From: Vagococcus penaei
GTDB lineage: Bacteria; Bacillota; Bacilli; Lactobacillales; Vagococcaceae
Direction of reading: 5' to 3'
DNA: 64,000 bases
Assembly: GCF_001998885.1 (NCBI RefSeq)
Contig: NZ_CP019609.1
Location: 744,001 to 808,000, forward strand
How positions within the stretch are numbered: the stretch's first letter is position 1; each line of letters starts with the position of its first letter. The position numbers and the translations under genes are program-made. This document shows, in pieces, positions 29,898-39,853 of the stretch. The notes beneath the pieces are model-generated. The model was not told the origin of the DNA and did not search any database. It saw only the letters and a program-made list of their open reading frames with translations.

Positions 29898-31045
29898 TTT
29901 TTTTCTACTTTATTTTTTTTCTTCTTTTTACTTTTTTTCTTTTTACTTTTCTTCTTCGCCATTTCTTGCTCTTTTTTCTTTTTCTTTTTCCAAAGTAAAA
30001 ATAATAATAGAAGAGCAATGATAAGCAATAATAAGCCGATTATCCAGTAAATTGGCGTATGATTCGTTTCTTCAATAGAGACATCTTTTTCATTATATTT
30101 TTTAGCAACTTCTCCACTAATTGAGAATTCTTTTTCAAAGTCCCACTTATTTAAAAACTTTAACTCTTCCCCTTTAGCATTCGCTACTTTATTTTTCCCA
30201 TCTGCCGATTTGTTGCCATAAGCTGTCAGTTTCAGTTGATAATCACCTGGCTCTAGCCTTTTCCCATCAAGTGACACAGGATAATTAAAACTAGAGTTTG
30301 GAGCCATTTGTAGTGATTCAGCATCAATTATATATTTAACTTTGTCATCACCTTTTTTAATGATTTCACCAGTTAATTTTAATTGATTGATATATCGTGC
30401 CACTGGATTTTGAAGTTGAACATTGATGACATTACGCGCATTAACTTGACCCGCAGACGCATTTAATAATTTCAAATCGGGTTCCACAGTATTCTCATTC
30501 TGTCTCATTAACAAGGCAATAACATATGAATACTCGTTCTTAATCGCTAACCCTTTGTCTTTTGATTGGGGACTATCATCAGTTTTCTTTTCTTTAAATG
30601 TAATACCACCAGCCATTACCCCATCATATTTGTCTGTTGGCATAGTTAATTCCACAGGTACTTTGATAACATCTTTTGCAGGAATTTTTATGTCTTTAGT
30701 TATTTTTGCATAATCAGCAATATTGTATTTTAAAGAATCATCCGGTTTTATTTGATTTTGGCCATATTCTACTACGCCATTTAAATTAGTTGTTGCACTA
30801 TCAATTGTTGCTTCAACAATAATTTCTTTGTCTGTATCATTTTTTAATTGGACATCAACCGTTTGTTTTTGACCCGGATCCATTTTTAAGTCAAAATAAG
30901 TTTTATTTTTATCCACTTGATTCGTTGGAATAACAGGATGCACCGCAAAATTAAATTCAGAGGCATAACTAGTTGTTCCTTTAAACATGAAAACGATAAA
31001 TCCAATCATCAAAAAAATACGATAAAAATTCTTTCTACTATTCAT
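29894..31045 (-). CDS. DUF916/DUF3324 WxL-partner membrane protein (CscA-like)
   Basis: 383 residues: signal peptide, DUF916 (YFDLKMDPGQKQTVDVQLKN), DUF3324, a C-terminal membrane helix (IYWIIGLLLLIIALLLLFLL) and an extremely Lys-rich cytoplasmic tail. Proteins of this type are encoded with WxL proteins and are thought to hold the WxL complex at the cell surface through peptidoglycan and WxL contacts. It is preceded by the three WxL genes and coupled to the sortase. A weak hairpin at 31073-31098 before it may reduce its expression relative to the WxL genes. Confidence 0.9.
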   Translation of the reverse strand: MNSRKNFYRIFLMIGFIVFMFKGTTSYASEFNFAVHPVIPTNQVDKNKTYFDLKMDPGQKQTVDVQLKNDTDKEIIVEATIDSATTNLNGVVEYGQNQIKPDDSLKYNIADYAKITKDIKIPAKDVIKVPVELTMPTDKYDGVMAGGITFKEKKTDDSPQSKDKGLAIKNEYSYVIALLMRQNENTVEPDLKLLNASAGQVNARNVINVQLQNPVARYINQLKLTGEIIKKGDDKVKYIIDAESLQMAPNSSFNYPVSLDGKRLEPGDYQLKLTAYGNKSADGKNKVANAKGEELKFLNKWDFEKEFSISGEVAKKYNEKDVSIEETNHTPIYWIIGLLLLIIALLLLFLLWKKKKKKEQEMAKKKSKKKKSKKKKKNKVEKK

Positions 31046-31072
31046 AAATTTATTCTCCTTATAAATAAGAAA

Positions 31073-31098
31073 AAGAATAGTTAATTTCCCCTATTCTT
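31073..31098 (-). terminator. Weak hairpin between WxL genes and the DUF916 gene
   Basis: Arms AAGAATAG and CTATTCTT with a 10-base loop are followed by TTTCTTATT on the minus strand. It may be a partial terminator or processing site inside the operon. Confidence 0.45.
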
Positions 31099-31133
31099 GT
31101 TCCTTATATTACGCTACAGAGCACCGTTTATAA

Positions 31134-31901
31134 TTATCCCTCACCACCATTGCCATCTTCACCGTTATCTGGTACTTCTGATAAAGTCCATGTAAAGGTC
31201 GTTGTATATTCAGAAGCATATTTTGTTGTGGAACCTGGCACTTCTAATGAAATACTTTTAGCCGCAGAAGCAACATCTGTACCCCAGTCCATTAAATATG
31301 TTCCGGCACCTTGTCCTGACGCAGCATTCATGACAATTGATTCTGCACCGTTAGGATCTAAATTAATTTTCTCCGTTCCTGTTGGTTTAGCTGAAGCAGA
31401 ATTTGTAACAATATTACCATTCATTAACGTAATCTTAGCACCCGTTAATAATTGATCTTTCGCAGTTTTAAATTGATTATTTTGTTTTACTTTTAAAATC
31501 CAACCCGCTTCCGTTCCTCTATTATCCGTTATTTGAACGTAATTAGGTCCCTCTGTACTTTGATCTAAATTAGCGCCTGTTTGATATTTTTGTGTGTCAG
31601 CATAGTAAGTTTCTGTCACTGAGGTAATTTTTTGCTCTCCAAATTGTAAACTAGAAGCAAAATCAATTGATAATGGACCTGCTGTTCCTGGATTTGGTCC
31701 GTCAGGATTCGTAGGATCTGTTGGCTTAGCCGGATTTTCAGGATTTAATGGATCAACTGGTTTCGTTGGATCTGTATTAGTAATAAATGTCACAGCACCA
31801 TTTGTTGTATACTCGCCACCATCAGCAGCTAGTACTGTCGTTGTTGTTAAAATCAGGCTACTCATTAATAAACTAGATAAAATCACTTTATTTTTTTTCA
31901 T
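31134..31901 (-). CDS. WxL-domain surface protein 3
   Basis: 255 residues from ATG 31901 (GGGGGA upstream; an adjacent ATG at 31904 is also possible). It has a signal peptide, a Pro-rich linker of repeated PxxPxxP units and a C-terminal WxL domain with both signature motifs (AGWILKVKQ and TFTWTLSEVP). WxL domains attach non-covalently to peptidoglycan. It is the third of three tandem paralogues of similar layout and probably arose by duplication. A Gly-rich tail follows the last WxL motif. Confidence 0.9.
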   Translation of the reverse strand: MKKNKVILSSLLMSSLILTTTTVLAADGGEYTTNGAVTFITNTDPTKPVDPLNPENPAKPTDPTNPDGPNPGTAGPLSIDFASSLQFGEQKITSVTETYYADTQKYQTGANLDQSTEGPNYVQITDNRGTEAGWILKVKQNNQFKTAKDQLLTGAKITLMNGNIVTNSASAKPTGTEKINLDPNGAESIVMNAASGQGAGTYLMDWGTDVASAAKSISLEVPGSTTKYASEYTTTFTWTLSEVPDNGEDGNGGEG

Positions 31902-31914
31902 CATTGCTTCCCCC

Positions 31915-32694
31915 TTATTCATCTTCATTTGTAGGAACATCTGTTAATGTCCATGTTAACGTTGTTGCATATGATACAGCATCTTTTGGCGTGCTACCAG
32001 GTAAAGTTAGTGCAATATCTTTTGTAACATTAGCTGTAACATCTTCATTTTTATCATTTTTTTCGGTGATTTGTTCAACTGTTCCCCAAGAGTTTACCCA
32101 TGTACCAGCACCCGTATCTTTTACTGCTGACATAACGACTGACTCAGCTCCAGCAGGGTCTAGATTAATAATCGATGTCGTAACTGGTGCTGTAATTCCT
32201 TGAGCATTGGTTTTTACCGTAGGATTGGTTAATTTAATAACGGATCCCGTTAATTCTTTATTTAACGTCGCTTCATTAGTAAACTGACCATTTTGTTTCA
32301 CCGTTAATTTCCAACCGGCGTTGCTTCCTCGATTATCTGATATTTGGACATAGTTAGGTGTCACCAATGACTCATCTCCATAAACCTGAGCTCGTGCATA
32401 ATAAGTTTCTGTTTTATTTGAAATTTTATTTAGACCAAAATCAAAACTTGACGCATAATCAATTGATAACGGACCTTTTGTTCCAGGTTCTGGTTTACTA
32501 CCATCTGGATTCAATGGACTCACAGGTTTATCAGGATCTGGATTTGTCGGATCAACTGGATTTGTTGGTTCAGTACTTGGTATAAATTTAACTGTCCCTT
32601 TTGTTTCATAATCTCCTCCGTCAGCCGCATGAACCACTCCTTGACTAGTTAATAATAATCCCATTCCTAAACTTGCAATAACGAATTTTTTCAT
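31915..32694 (-). CDS. WxL-domain surface protein 2
   Basis: 259 residues: signal peptide (LGMGLLLTSQGVVHA), a Pro-rich linker and a WxL domain with AGWKLTVKQ and TLTWTLTDVP. It has the usual block LSIDYASSFDFGLNKI at the domain start and IINLDPAGAESVVMSA in its middle, both shared with its neighbours. It lies 21 bases after the preceding WxL gene, in one operon. Its role is a surface protein in a WxL/DUF916 complex; no enzymatic domain is seen. Confidence 0.92.
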   Translation of the reverse strand: MKKFVIASLGMGLLLTSQGVVHAADGGDYETKGTVKFIPSTEPTNPVDPTNPDPDKPVSPLNPDGSKPEPGTKGPLSIDYASSFDFGLNKISNKTETYYARAQVYGDESLVTPNYVQISDNRGSNAGWKLTVKQNGQFTNEATLNKELTGSVIKLTNPTVKTNAQGITAPVTTSIINLDPAGAESVVMSAVKDTGAGTWVNSWGTVEQITEKNDKNEDVTANVTKDIALTLPGSTPKDAVSYATTLTWTLTDVPTNEDE

Positions 32695-32715
32695 TTTTAT
32701 TTCCCCCTAATTGAT

Positions 32716-33453
32716 TTATGAATTTTCTGGCGTGTTAGCTAATGTCCATGTTAACGTTGTTTCATATTTTTTTGCTAACTTAATTGATTTACCTGGAATA
32801 CTTAGTTTTACTCCTTGGTTAGCTGTTGTTTCATCTCCTAAACGATAAACCCACGTTCCCATTCCTTTGCCTTCTTCAGCAGTTAATAAAGGCATGGACT
32901 GATTAGGAACTAAGACTTTTTCAGTTGCACCATTGTTAACCGTCGGGGCATACTTCGCATCGACTGAAGATATTGCTGAGGCATGATTAAAACTTAATTG
33001 TGCACCTTCTAATTCTTCTTTATCAGAAGTAGAAAATTGAGCTTCTTGCTTAACAGATAATAACCAACCTTCTTGAGTACCCCGTTTATCCGTTATCTGA
33101 ATATAATTAGGTCCTGTTTTGGCATCTGACTCTCCCTGTTTAGTATAAGACTGCAAATGAGCATAATAATCTTTGTCTACCGTTGTAATTTTTTGTGTTC
33201 CAAACTGAAAACTTGATGCATAGTCAATTGATAAAGGCCCTGGTGTTCCAGGTTTAGGTCCATCTGGGTTTACTGGATCTATTGGTGTAACAGGTTTGTC
33301 AGGATCTAAAGGATCAACTGGATTTGTAATGGATGAATCTTCTTCAAATGTAATAGATCCCTGCGACGTATAATCTGCTGCTTGAGTTGTCGACACTACT
33401 AATAAAGAGCTAGCCAAAGCCATACTACTTATAAAAATTGTGTATTTTTTCAT
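32716..33453 (-). CDS. WxL-domain surface protein 1
   Basis: 245 residues: signal peptide (FISSMALASSLLVVSTTQAA), the Pro-rich linker KPVTPIDPVNPDGPKPGTPG and a WxL domain with EGWLLSVKQ and TLTWTLANTP. The start ATG 33453 has GGAGAG upstream and overlaps the end of the LPATG gene. It is the most diverged of the three tandem paralogues in its central segment. Confidence 0.92.
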   Translation of the reverse strand: MKKYTIFISSMALASSLLVVSTTQAADYTSQGSITFEEDSSITNPVDPLDPDKPVTPIDPVNPDGPKPGTPGPLSIDYASSFQFGTQKITTVDKDYYAHLQSYTKQGESDAKTGPNYIQITDKRGTQEGWLLSVKQEAQFSTSDKEELEGAQLSFNHASAISSVDAKYAPTVNNGATEKVLVPNQSMPLLTAEEGKGMGTWVYRLGDETTANQGVKLSIPGKSIKLAKKYETTLTWTLANTPENS

Positions 33454-33811
33454 AATTATCTCTCCTCTTTTGTAGATAGTTAGTCACTATAAAAGAACTG
33501 CTAATAAGTAATAAACTGCCAAAGATTTGAATCGGTACCTCATTATAGCTACCCGTTGCAGGTAATATACCAGCACCTGTACTATTTGTTTGCTGTTTAC
33601 CTATCGAAGATATCTGAGTATCCGTTGGCCTAGATATAACTCCTGGCGAAACAATTAAGTTTGAATCATCAGGTTCTTCTGGAGGTTCATATGTCCCATA
33701 AAAAGCAGCTTGACCATTTGTCGAATACTTAGCATCTGTTTCAGCATTGGTAACCAGTGGATAGACTATTAATCCAACTATTAATCCAATAATACTAAGA
33801 CCATATTTCAA
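33425..33811 (-). CDS. Small LPXTG-anchored surface protein (CscD-like)
   Basis: About 128 residues. TTG at 33811 is chosen because GGAGG lies nine bases upstream; a GTG at 33820 is too close to the site. It has a signal peptide, a short Pro/acidic linker, and a wall-sorting signal made of ILPATGSYNE, a hydrophobic segment and the basic tail KRRDN. Small LPXTG proteins are a regular part of WxL (csc) clusters. The operon's own sortase probably anchors it. Function beyond anchoring is unknown. Confidence 0.85.
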   Translation of the reverse strand: MKYGLSIIGLIVGLIVYPLVTNAETDAKYSTNGQAAFYGTYEPPEEPDDSNLIVSPGVISRPTDTQISSIGKQQTNSTGAGILPATGSYNEVPIQIFGSLLLISSSFIVTNYLQKRRDNYEKIHNFYK

Positions 33812-33834
33812 TACTAACACCCTCCTCTACTCAA

Positions 33835-36645
33835 TTAGCTATTATTCGGCACCATTTCCATAGACCAATTCAACACCGATGTATACGATCCTAACAATTG
33901 ATTTTCTACAGGTACCTCTGCTTTAATTCCTTTATTATTTTCTTTGCCCCAGCCATCGGTAATGACGTATTTACCATCTGCTGAAACATCTTGTTCATAA
34001 ATAATAATCGCATCTTTGCTTAGAGGTTTCTCTTGCTTCTCATCTTGATAATACAAAATTGAATTTAGATTAGATTTATCCTTATCTTCAGGAATAAATG
34101 GTGTCTCTTCAGATAATTTTATTTGCCAACCTTCTGAATTATCACGTGTATCTGTCACAATAAGATTACCTTTTATTTCTGGCCAAAAAGTCTGGCGACT
34201 AGTTGAAATTTTTTGTGTACCAAAATCAAATGTCTGTGGTGTTTCTGCTAAAGTCAGTTGGCCAATAACATATAAACTCGTACCAGGTAAAAATTTTGTA
34301 TCATGATAGGAAAATTCTTTAATCGGTTCGATATTTCCAATCTTGCTATTTGTATAAGGTGGATTAATAACATTTTTAGCCAATCCTTTTTTATCTTGTA
34401 GAAGTATCTGAACCTTATCACCTTTCACTAATTTATCTGGTAACGGCAGTCTGAATTTCCCATCTCTCGATACTTCGGTTTTAATACCTGTATCGTTATC
34501 ATTTAGATACAGATAAGCCGTTGTATCAGGTGTCCCGTTTCCAAAAATTTCTTTGGATAAACTATCGATGTCTTTCGTTTCAAGAACAACTGGTTTAGGT
34601 GGAACAACTGCATAAACTTTTTCTTCATCAGTTTTTATATCCTCAGGTAATGATGGAGTGATTAATTCCGGCGGATCATCAACCGTCCCTCGCCAGGCTG
34701 ATAAAACCTTAACTTTTTGGTTTTCTGCTAAAAATTTATCATCTGGCAAAGTTACTTTTACCCAACCAGGTTCTTCAGGTTCACCATAAATTGACAGTGT
34801 ATTGGTCGTTCCACTCAATTTATAAAGTGATTTTCCATCAGGAGCATAAATACCAATTTGAGCAGAATTTTCACCATCATTAGAAGATTGTGGTGGATCG
34901 TACTTACCTCCAGGTACTGATACGTGTGCAAAGACTGATTGATCTGCATCGGTTGGTACCCTTATATCATCAACAATTGCTCTCTGATTATTGGCACTCA
35001 TACGCGAATAATTTGTCATTTTATCAAAGTTTTGAATCATTGTTGGTGAGGTACTACTTTGAAGATTTGCTAAATTCGTTCCATTTAATTCAAAATCAAC
35101 ATTATTCCAACTCTTTGACGCACTTTGATTAAATCCACGATTTTTCTCCCATACAGAAAGATCCGATTGCTTACTGACAAACGTTGACGTATTGGCTGAC
35201 GAAAAAATATTCCCCTTGTTACCATTTCTAAAATCAAAATATTTAACGGTATCCATCATGAATGTCAATTTCCCGGAATTGAAAATACCTGCGTTTATTG
35301 AACTTGTTTTACCACGAGCGACAAAGTAACTACCTTGGCCAATATCGATGTTCAAGTCAGTCCCTTTAGAATCAAACGGAATACCTGACTCACTAATAAT
35401 ACTGATATTAGAATCTTCGTCGACAGCTTTGAAGCTGTTACCCGCACCTGTTGTATATAAAATACCTTGGTTACGGTTATCTCCACCACCATCTCTGTTA
35501 ACTCCATCTCCCACATTATGTACCATGAAATCGGAAGCTCCACTTATATTGATTGCATTACCTCCACCATACATCCTAATTGCTGGCGCGTTACCACTTT
35601 TTTTCTCAATGTTTATTTTGGATTTATTGGTGACATTAAATGTCATACCACCTCTGATTCTGAAGCGAATGGTTGAACCTAATGTATAATTGTTATCACC
35701 ATCTTGAACAGCATTCACTTCACTATCGTTATCAACATTAAAAATACCACCTTGACTTTGTAACAAAATAGCTGATGTGTGTAATGAATGAACATCTAAT
35801 GTCGCCCCATTCAGTACATTAATTGTCGAATGATCAGCTTGCACGAGAAAAATTCCGCCATTATCCGCTCGTTGTTTTCCATCTCCAGTAACTGAAAGCA
35901 TCGTGCCCTCACCATCCATATAGAAATCTGCTCGTCGTCTGATATCCCAAACTTGCCCTCTACCATTTCCAGTAGCACTTTTTAAACTAGTTGTCACGAC
36001 TTTGGATCCTTTATCAATTAATATTTTTGCGCCATCGTCTTGCGCATTCGTAATACCATAAAATTTTTCAGCCGTTGAAGTAATAGTCGAGGCATTAGTT
36101 ATAGTAAAATTTTTAGCCGCTACTGCAACGTTATAATTGGAATGATTATCAAATGTCATAGTTACTCCATCAAAAATCAAATTACCACCACTCATATTTG
36201 CAATGTTAGCTTGATTTTTTTCCGAACTAGACACATCATTTTTAAAGATTAATTCTCCAGTTCCATTAAAGACATAAGTATTACTTGTTGAACCACCTAT
36301 AGAAATATTAGAAATTGTTACTTTGTTCGGTGCATTGATTGTGATATATCTTGACAAAATATTAATGGATTTATGGTTAAATTCAATAGTCTTGTTGCCA
36401 TTAACTGTTGCCACACTTGTAGCTTGTAAATTTTCACTAACAAAAATATTTTCTATACTTGGGTCTTCTAAAGCATTTTTAAATTCTGTCCAATTAGAGA
36501 CATCCGCTTTGTTCACATTAGCCTCTATAATTGAATTTCCAAACTGAACATTAGTCACTTTTGATTTTTCTGCACCATTCACAGGTGATGGTTTAAACAT
36601 AATAAAGCAAAAAATAATTAATAAAAATTTTATACTTTTATTCAC
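33835..36645 (-). CDS. Large beta-helix adhesin-like protein with degenerate WxL domain
   Basis: 936 residues from GTG 36645 (GGGGA upstream). It has a signal peptide, a long Asn/Gly/Ser-rich stretch of short beta repeats about 500 residues long (pectate-lyase-like adhesive domain), a middle region with two Ig-like segments (YAVVPPKPV onward) and a C-terminal WxL-type domain (TFDFGTQKI). The two expected WxL motifs read WQI and WSM, so the final Leu is lost in both. It is the first gene of the WxL operon and probably an adhesin. It may still bind the wall or rely on partners. Confidence 0.85.
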   Translation of the reverse strand: MNKSIKFLLIIFCFIMFKPSPVNGAEKSKVTNVQFGNSIIEANVNKADVSNWTEFKNALEDPSIENIFVSENLQATSVATVNGNKTIEFNHKSINILSRYITINAPNKVTISNISIGGSTSNTYVFNGTGELIFKNDVSSSEKNQANIANMSGGNLIFDGVTMTFDNHSNYNVAVAAKNFTITNASTITSTAEKFYGITNAQDDGAKILIDKGSKVVTTSLKSATGNGRGQVWDIRRRADFYMDGEGTMLSVTGDGKQRADNGGIFLVQADHSTINVLNGATLDVHSLHTSAILLQSQGGIFNVDNDSEVNAVQDGDNNYTLGSTIRFRIRGGMTFNVTNKSKINIEKKSGNAPAIRMYGGGNAINISGASDFMVHNVGDGVNRDGGGDNRNQGILYTTGAGNSFKAVDEDSNISIISESGIPFDSKGTDLNIDIGQGSYFVARGKTSSINAGIFNSGKLTFMMDTVKYFDFRNGNKGNIFSSANTSTFVSKQSDLSVWEKNRGFNQSASKSWNNVDFELNGTNLANLQSSTSPTMIQNFDKMTNYSRMSANNQRAIVDDIRVPTDADQSVFAHVSVPGGKYDPPQSSNDGENSAQIGIYAPDGKSLYKLSGTTNTLSIYGEPEEPGWVKVTLPDDKFLAENQKVKVLSAWRGTVDDPPELITPSLPEDIKTDEEKVYAVVPPKPVVLETKDIDSLSKEIFGNGTPDTTAYLYLNDNDTGIKTEVSRDGKFRLPLPDKLVKGDKVQILLQDKKGLAKNVINPPYTNSKIGNIEPIKEFSYHDTKFLPGTSLYVIGQLTLAETPQTFDFGTQKISTSRQTFWPEIKGNLIVTDTRDNSEGWQIKLSEETPFIPEDKDKSNLNSILYYQDEKQEKPLSKDAIIIYEQDVSADGKYVITDGWGKENNKGIKAEVPVENQLLGSYTSVLNWSMEMVPNNS

Positions 36646-37305
36646 ATGATATTTCCCCTTTCGACAATTGATCCCCCTAACCTAGTTAACTTTTCTTATT
36701 TAAAAACAGAGTTTTCTTACCTATTTTTAAATAGTAATAACATGGACCGCACCTTAAAACGTTCCAGTTTATTTTAAAACGAACTATTTGTGAACAGTTT
36801 AATGCTAACATAGTCTTAACAGTATGTCACTAGCATTTTAATGTGATAACATATTATATAACTGTTATTTTTAAAATATTAGTTTTTATTTTGATAAAAA
36901 CTGAACAAATTCGGATTTTTTATAATAATAAATCGATATAAAACGCAAAAAAAAGTTTATTTTAGCTTAATTATTTCTGTAAAAAAAAATAAATATAACT
37001 TGATTTTTTTATTATCCATGTGGAATGGAAACTAAAATTTAGACAATTTTTTTAAGTGTCATTTTAAACTAATTGTTATTCAATCAATGTACTTATTTTT
37101 CTTGGCATGTTACAAGTGAAAAATAATCCAAAGTACTATGATACCTAATATTATTTCACCAATGCACGTAATTAGATAGTTTGAATTGGCAACACTTTTC
37201 TGTACAAAAATATGTATTTTGGAACATAGAAAAAAGCCCAATGACAATCAATGTATTTGGACTCATGGTTATAATATATATTTGACTATTCGTTTAGATC
37301 AATAA
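36646..37305 (-). other. 660-bp gene-free region upstream of the WxL operon
   Basis: Very AT-rich with no credible ORF. The part next to the adhesin gene should hold the operon promoter: TATTAC (36734-36739, preceded by TGT) is a candidate -10, and two direct repeats CGTTTTAA (36754-36761 and 36774-36781, minus strand) spaced 20 bases overlap the -35 position. Around 37187-37199 TGGCAACACTTTT matches the right inverted repeat of the IS3 element, a possible relic. Nothing else was recognised. Confidence 0.5.
36734..36781 (-). promoter_or_regulatory. Candidate activator-dependent promoter of the WxL operon
   Basis: CGTTTTAA occurs twice, 20 bases apart on one face of the helix, over the -35 region of a candidate extended -10 (TGTTATTAC). 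This layout is common for activators that bind direct repeats. No regulator gene is nearby. Confidence 0.35.
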
Positions 37306-38255
37306 TTAACCTATTATTTTTGTCAGTAAGTTTTTTTTCAACTCTAAAAATTCTTCTTCGGTTATTATATTTTTTTCAAATAATTGATAGGCTTTTTCAA
37401 TTTGTTCATAAATATCAGCTTCACTAGACTTTAGCATAGTTTCATTACTAGATTCTTCTACGGTTTTAATTGTATCTTCTGGATAAACAATTACATCCTC
37501 TTGTTGTAACACTTTTAAGTCCTTCTCTAAGTCTGACTCTGTATAATTAATTGACTGACTCAACTCATTTTTTAATCGGTTAGCCATAGGTTTCATTGAA
37601 GCGTAATTTAATCCTCCTGAAATAACACCTCCTACAATAGGTATTATTTTTGAAACTCCTTTAGCAAAGGTAGATTTGGTTAATTTTGTTCCAAATACTG
37701 CCAACACTTTTTTTATTACTGGATAATAAAAAGTTTAGTAAGTGCTTTTTGAGGAATCTTCTTTAATGCCTGTGTAGATAATTTGGAAGATAATACTCTA
37801 ACTACTGCTCCGGTTGAAGTTACTCCAAGCATTACACCCAAAAATAAAATGAGTGTATTTTTCGCATCATCATTTAGTTCTCCTTGTTCTGTCCAAAAAT
37901 TCTCATACCCATAAATATAAGAAATTTCTTGAGCAAGCTTAAGGGAGTATCCATAAAATTGAGCTACATCAGCAGGAATTGTTGCTGCCATAGCTAAACC
38001 TCCTGGTAATCCCGTTGCAAAAGACACAACTGTCGACTGAGATGTTAAATAATTAATACGACTCTGAGCTTTTCTATCTAGCTCTTGCTTTGTAAAAAAT
38101 ACTGTTGGTCCCTCTTCTATTAATTTAGTTTTATCAGCTACATCATTTCCAAACACCTTAATCAGGAATTCATCTCTATTTACTTTTACAAATGGTAATT
38201 TTAATGATTCATTAATAACATTCAAAGCCAAATTATCTTCACTATTTATGCTCAT
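37306..38255 (-). pseudogene. EcsC-family protein with SHOCT tail, frameshifted
   Basis: Two frames belong together. The first (38255 to 37716) has the EcsC core: FATGLPGGLAMAATIPADVAQFYGY, a hydrophobic segment and a basic end. The second (37707 to 37306) continues with the family's KGVSKIIPIVGGVISGGLNY and ends in a SHOCT-like tail (EQIEKAYQLFEKNIITEEEF). One extra base in the five-T run (plus-strand A run at 37728-37732) would read KLFYYPVIKKVLAVFGTKL across the join. EcsC-family proteins are membrane-associated and of unknown role. The loss of frame could be real decay or a homopolymer error. Confidence 0.7.
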
Positions 38256-38454
38256 TACAACATTCCTCCATACCTAACTCAATTTAATTATCATTACACT
38301 ATAAAAAATATGCTTTTATGAACTTTTTTATGTTTTAACTTTTCTTTATTACCATTACTTTTCGTCATATTAAAGTCCATTGGATAGGCTACACTTGACT
38401 AGACAGAAAAAATAAGGTGTGATGAGAATAAGAAAACACACTGGAGGAAATGTC

Positions 38455-38748
<294 letters not shown>

Positions 38749-38783
38749 TTAAAGCCAACAAACATAAATATTCTATATCAGCG

Positions 38784-39620
38784 ATGTGCCGAGTCCTTAA
38801 AATATCAAGACAAACTTACTATTATCAGGAAAAGAAGCCATTACTAGAAAGTGAACTAGAAGAAATTGTGGAAATGATTTTTCGCCAAAATAAAAAAGCT
38901 TATGGCGCTCGTAAAATAAAAAAAGCACTTAGTTTAGAAGGCATCATTCTCAGTAGAAGAAAAATTAGAAGGATTATGCGACACAGAAACCTCGTTTCTG
39001 TGTATACGAAAGCTTATTTTAAGGTGGTATCTTCTAATGTGAATGAGTCTAAAATAACCAATCAATTAAAACGTCATTTTAACTCCGTTATGCCATTAGA
39101 AAAAGTTGTCACCGATTTAACTTATGTCAAGGTTGGCAATCGTTGGCACTATGTCTGTTTAATTCTTGATTTATTTAATCGAGAAATCATTGGATTTAGT
39201 TGTGGGGCATCAAAAGATGCCGAATTAGTTAAACAGGCATTTTATACGATTCCGTACGCCTTAACAAACATTCAGTTGTTTCATACTGATAGAGGAAAAG
39301 AATTTGATAACCAAGTGATTGATACCATACTAAATACATTTAATATCAAGCGATCGTTGAGTAGAAAAGGAAATCCCTGGGATAATGCCGTCGCCGAGTC
39401 AACTTATAAATCCTTTAAAGCAGAGTTCGTTTATCCCAATCAGTTTGAGACACTAAAAGAATTATCTGTGGCTCTTTATGACTATGTTCATTGGTGGAAT
39501 CATTTCAGAATACACGGAGCATTGAATTATGTCACTCCGCTTAGTATCAGAGCTCAGAGATTAGCGATAGCTTCCCTTGAGGATGAGTCAAACTGTGATA
39601 CGTGTGAGATAGCGGGTTGA
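38784..39620 (+). CDS. IS3-family transposase OrfB (DDE integrase), copy 2
   Basis: Same as OrfB of copy 1 except for Thr in place of Ala just before the first catalytic Asp (VVTDLTYVK). The DDE residues and the DNAVAESTYKS block are intact, so activity is expected. The frame is open upstream to the slip site in orfA. Confidence 0.93.
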   Translation: MCRVLKISRQTYYYQEKKPLLESELEEIVEMIFRQNKKAYGARKIKKALSLEGIILSRRKIRRIMRHRNLVSVYTKAYFKVVSSNVNESKITNQLKRHFNSVMPLEKVVTDLTYVKVGNRWHYVCLILDLFNREIIGFSCGASKDAELVKQAFYTIPYALTNIQLFHTDRGKEFDNQVIDTILNTFNIKRSLSRKGNPWDNAVAESTYKSFKAEFVYPNQFETLKELSVALYDYVHWWNHFRIHGALNYVTPLSIRAQRLAIASLEDESNCDTCEIAG

Positions 39621-39853
39621 TTTTTATAAGTCAACACACCGCGAAAGAGTCACAGTTTGAGAGGCTCATGGTCAAGGGTAATCGGATAACAGTACCAATG
39701 TTTTGACACCTTATAATATTTGTCAAAAAAAGTGTTGCCATTCCACATTTTTATTTTTGTTTTAATTATTTAAATTATACGTAACTTTTAGAATGAATTT
39801 TTAAAATGGCTAACTTGATTTTACATAAATATGCAGTGTAAAAATAAACCTCA

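Noticed and set aside
31150-33453. Repeated Pro-rich linkers read as a tandem DNA repeat or CRISPR-like array
   Set aside because: The similarity comes from three paralogous WxL coding genes with PxxP linkers. Spacing is about 770 bp and there are no short conserved repeats with unique spacers.
34890-36547. Plus-strand frames inside the large adhesin gene
   Set aside because: Antisense shadows of a well-supported 936-codon gene; none has a start context or family resemblance.
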